Below, one piece after another: positions 63,693-64,000 of a stretch of DNA of 64,000 nucleotides (position 1 is its first letter; each line of letters starts with the position of its first letter). Both the position numbers and the translations under genes were made by a program. The stretch is taken from the NCBI GenBank assembly GCA_016929905.1, contig JAFGHX010000329.1, forward strand, positions 1-64,000, written 5' to 3'. The notes beneath the pieces were generated by a model, which was not told where the DNA came from, made no database searches, and saw only the letters and a list, made by a program, of their open reading frames with translations. The DNA is from Kiritimatiellia bacterium. GTDB taxonomy: Bacteria; Verrucomicrobiota; Kiritimatiellia; JAFGHX01.

Positions 63693-64000
63693 GCGTCAGC
63701 CTGCTGGTCGGTGATCATGCAAAGGAGTTCCGCCTCGGACGCAAGCTGCCCGTCGACAAACACCTGACCCTTCACCTTTCCCGTTCTCGAGCGCAGGTTC
63801 AGGAGTTCGACCTCGATCCGCATCTGATCGCCCGGGCGGATGACCTTGCGGAACTTGGCCTTGTCGATCGCCATGAAGTAAGGGATCTTCCCTTCCATAC
63901 CGCCCAACTGGCTCACCATCACCCCGGCCGTCTGGGCCATGGCTTCGAGTTGCAGCACGCCCGGCATGACGGGCCGGCCGGGGAAATGCCCCTGGAAGAA
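63689..64000 (-). CDS. fabZ: 3-hydroxyacyl-ACP dehydratase FabZ (partial, cut by window end)
   Basis: 104 residues are visible; the N-terminus lies beyond 64000. The active site is complete: His in FFQGHFPGRPVMPG and Glu in LQLEAMAQ, followed by FRKVIRPGDQMRIEVELL. FabZ competes with LpxA for hydroxyacyl-ACP, and the two are often adjacent. A fusion to LpxC upstream, as in some Gram-negative phyla, cannot be excluded from this fragment. Confidence 0.95.
   Translation of the reverse strand, partial: FFQGHFPGRPVMPGVLQLEAMAQTAGVMVSQLGGMEGKIPYFMAIDKAKFRKVIRPGDQMRIEVELLNLRSRTGKVKGQVFVDGQLASEAELLCMITDQQADA

Overview
The window is GC-rich bacterial DNA, about 64 kb and densely coded. It most likely comes from a Gram-negative member of the PVC superphylum (Kiritimatiellota, Lentisphaerota or a planctomycete-like lineage). 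Supporting this are lpxA and fabZ (lipid A synthesis), a secretin-based secretion system, several secreted DUF4838/DUF4091/CBM9-type carbohydrate proteins, and a long MoxR-DUF58-VWA operon that ends in large secreted or membrane proteins. The phylum assignment is inference; there is no rRNA or tRNA gene to settle it.

Region 1 (about 0.2-22.4 kb) is a carbohydrate-degradation locus. An AraC regulator and a large toroid/lyase-like protein lie on the plus strand. A RES/Xre toxin-antitoxin pair follows, with its own well-formed promoter and operator. A minus-strand run of secreted proteins comes next: three DUF4838 proteins, two tandem NGDFE-type beta-sandwich paralogues, a CBM9 protein and a DUF4091 protein. 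Upstream of the run is a GntR-type regulator with a LacI-like sensor domain, and then a frameshifted BNR/Asp-box propeller gene.

Region 2 (22.8-45.4 kb) is a plus-strand operon of nine genes: MoxR ATPase, DUF58, a secreted hypothetical protein, a BatA-like VWA protein, a second VWA protein, a DUF4175-like membrane protein, a Q/E-rich coiled-coil protein, a squalene-cyclase-like toroid protein and a HEAT-repeat protein. It converges on one minus-strand gene for a 2,214-residue secreted TPR/beta-propeller protein. The two convergent proteins share a related C-terminal domain.

Region 3 (46.2-51.5 kb) is a tightly coupled minus-strand catabolic operon: XRE-cupin regulator, cupin, sugar-phosphate isomerase/epimerase, and three Gfo/Idh/MocA oxidoreductases, with 4-nt ATGA overlaps at four junctions.

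Region 4 (51.7-56.7 kb) carries a small repetitive Thr/Gln-rich exported protein, an ECF sigma factor with a membrane segment and a long disordered tail, a probable outer-membrane protein, a LacI regulator with a readable promoter and operator, and a PPC-domain protein.

Region 5 (57.1-64 kb), on the minus strand, has gspF, gspE and gspD homologues, lpxA, and fabZ cut by the window edge.

The most unusual feature is the intergenic DNA. Nearly every gap holds a different repeat family: nested palindromes of about 430 bp with inverted ends, a 12-bp iteron family, 8-, 9- and 10-bp tandem tracts, a 21-bp-arm inverted repeat and paired GC hairpins. Several of these run into genes and supply N-termini, C-termini or stop codons.
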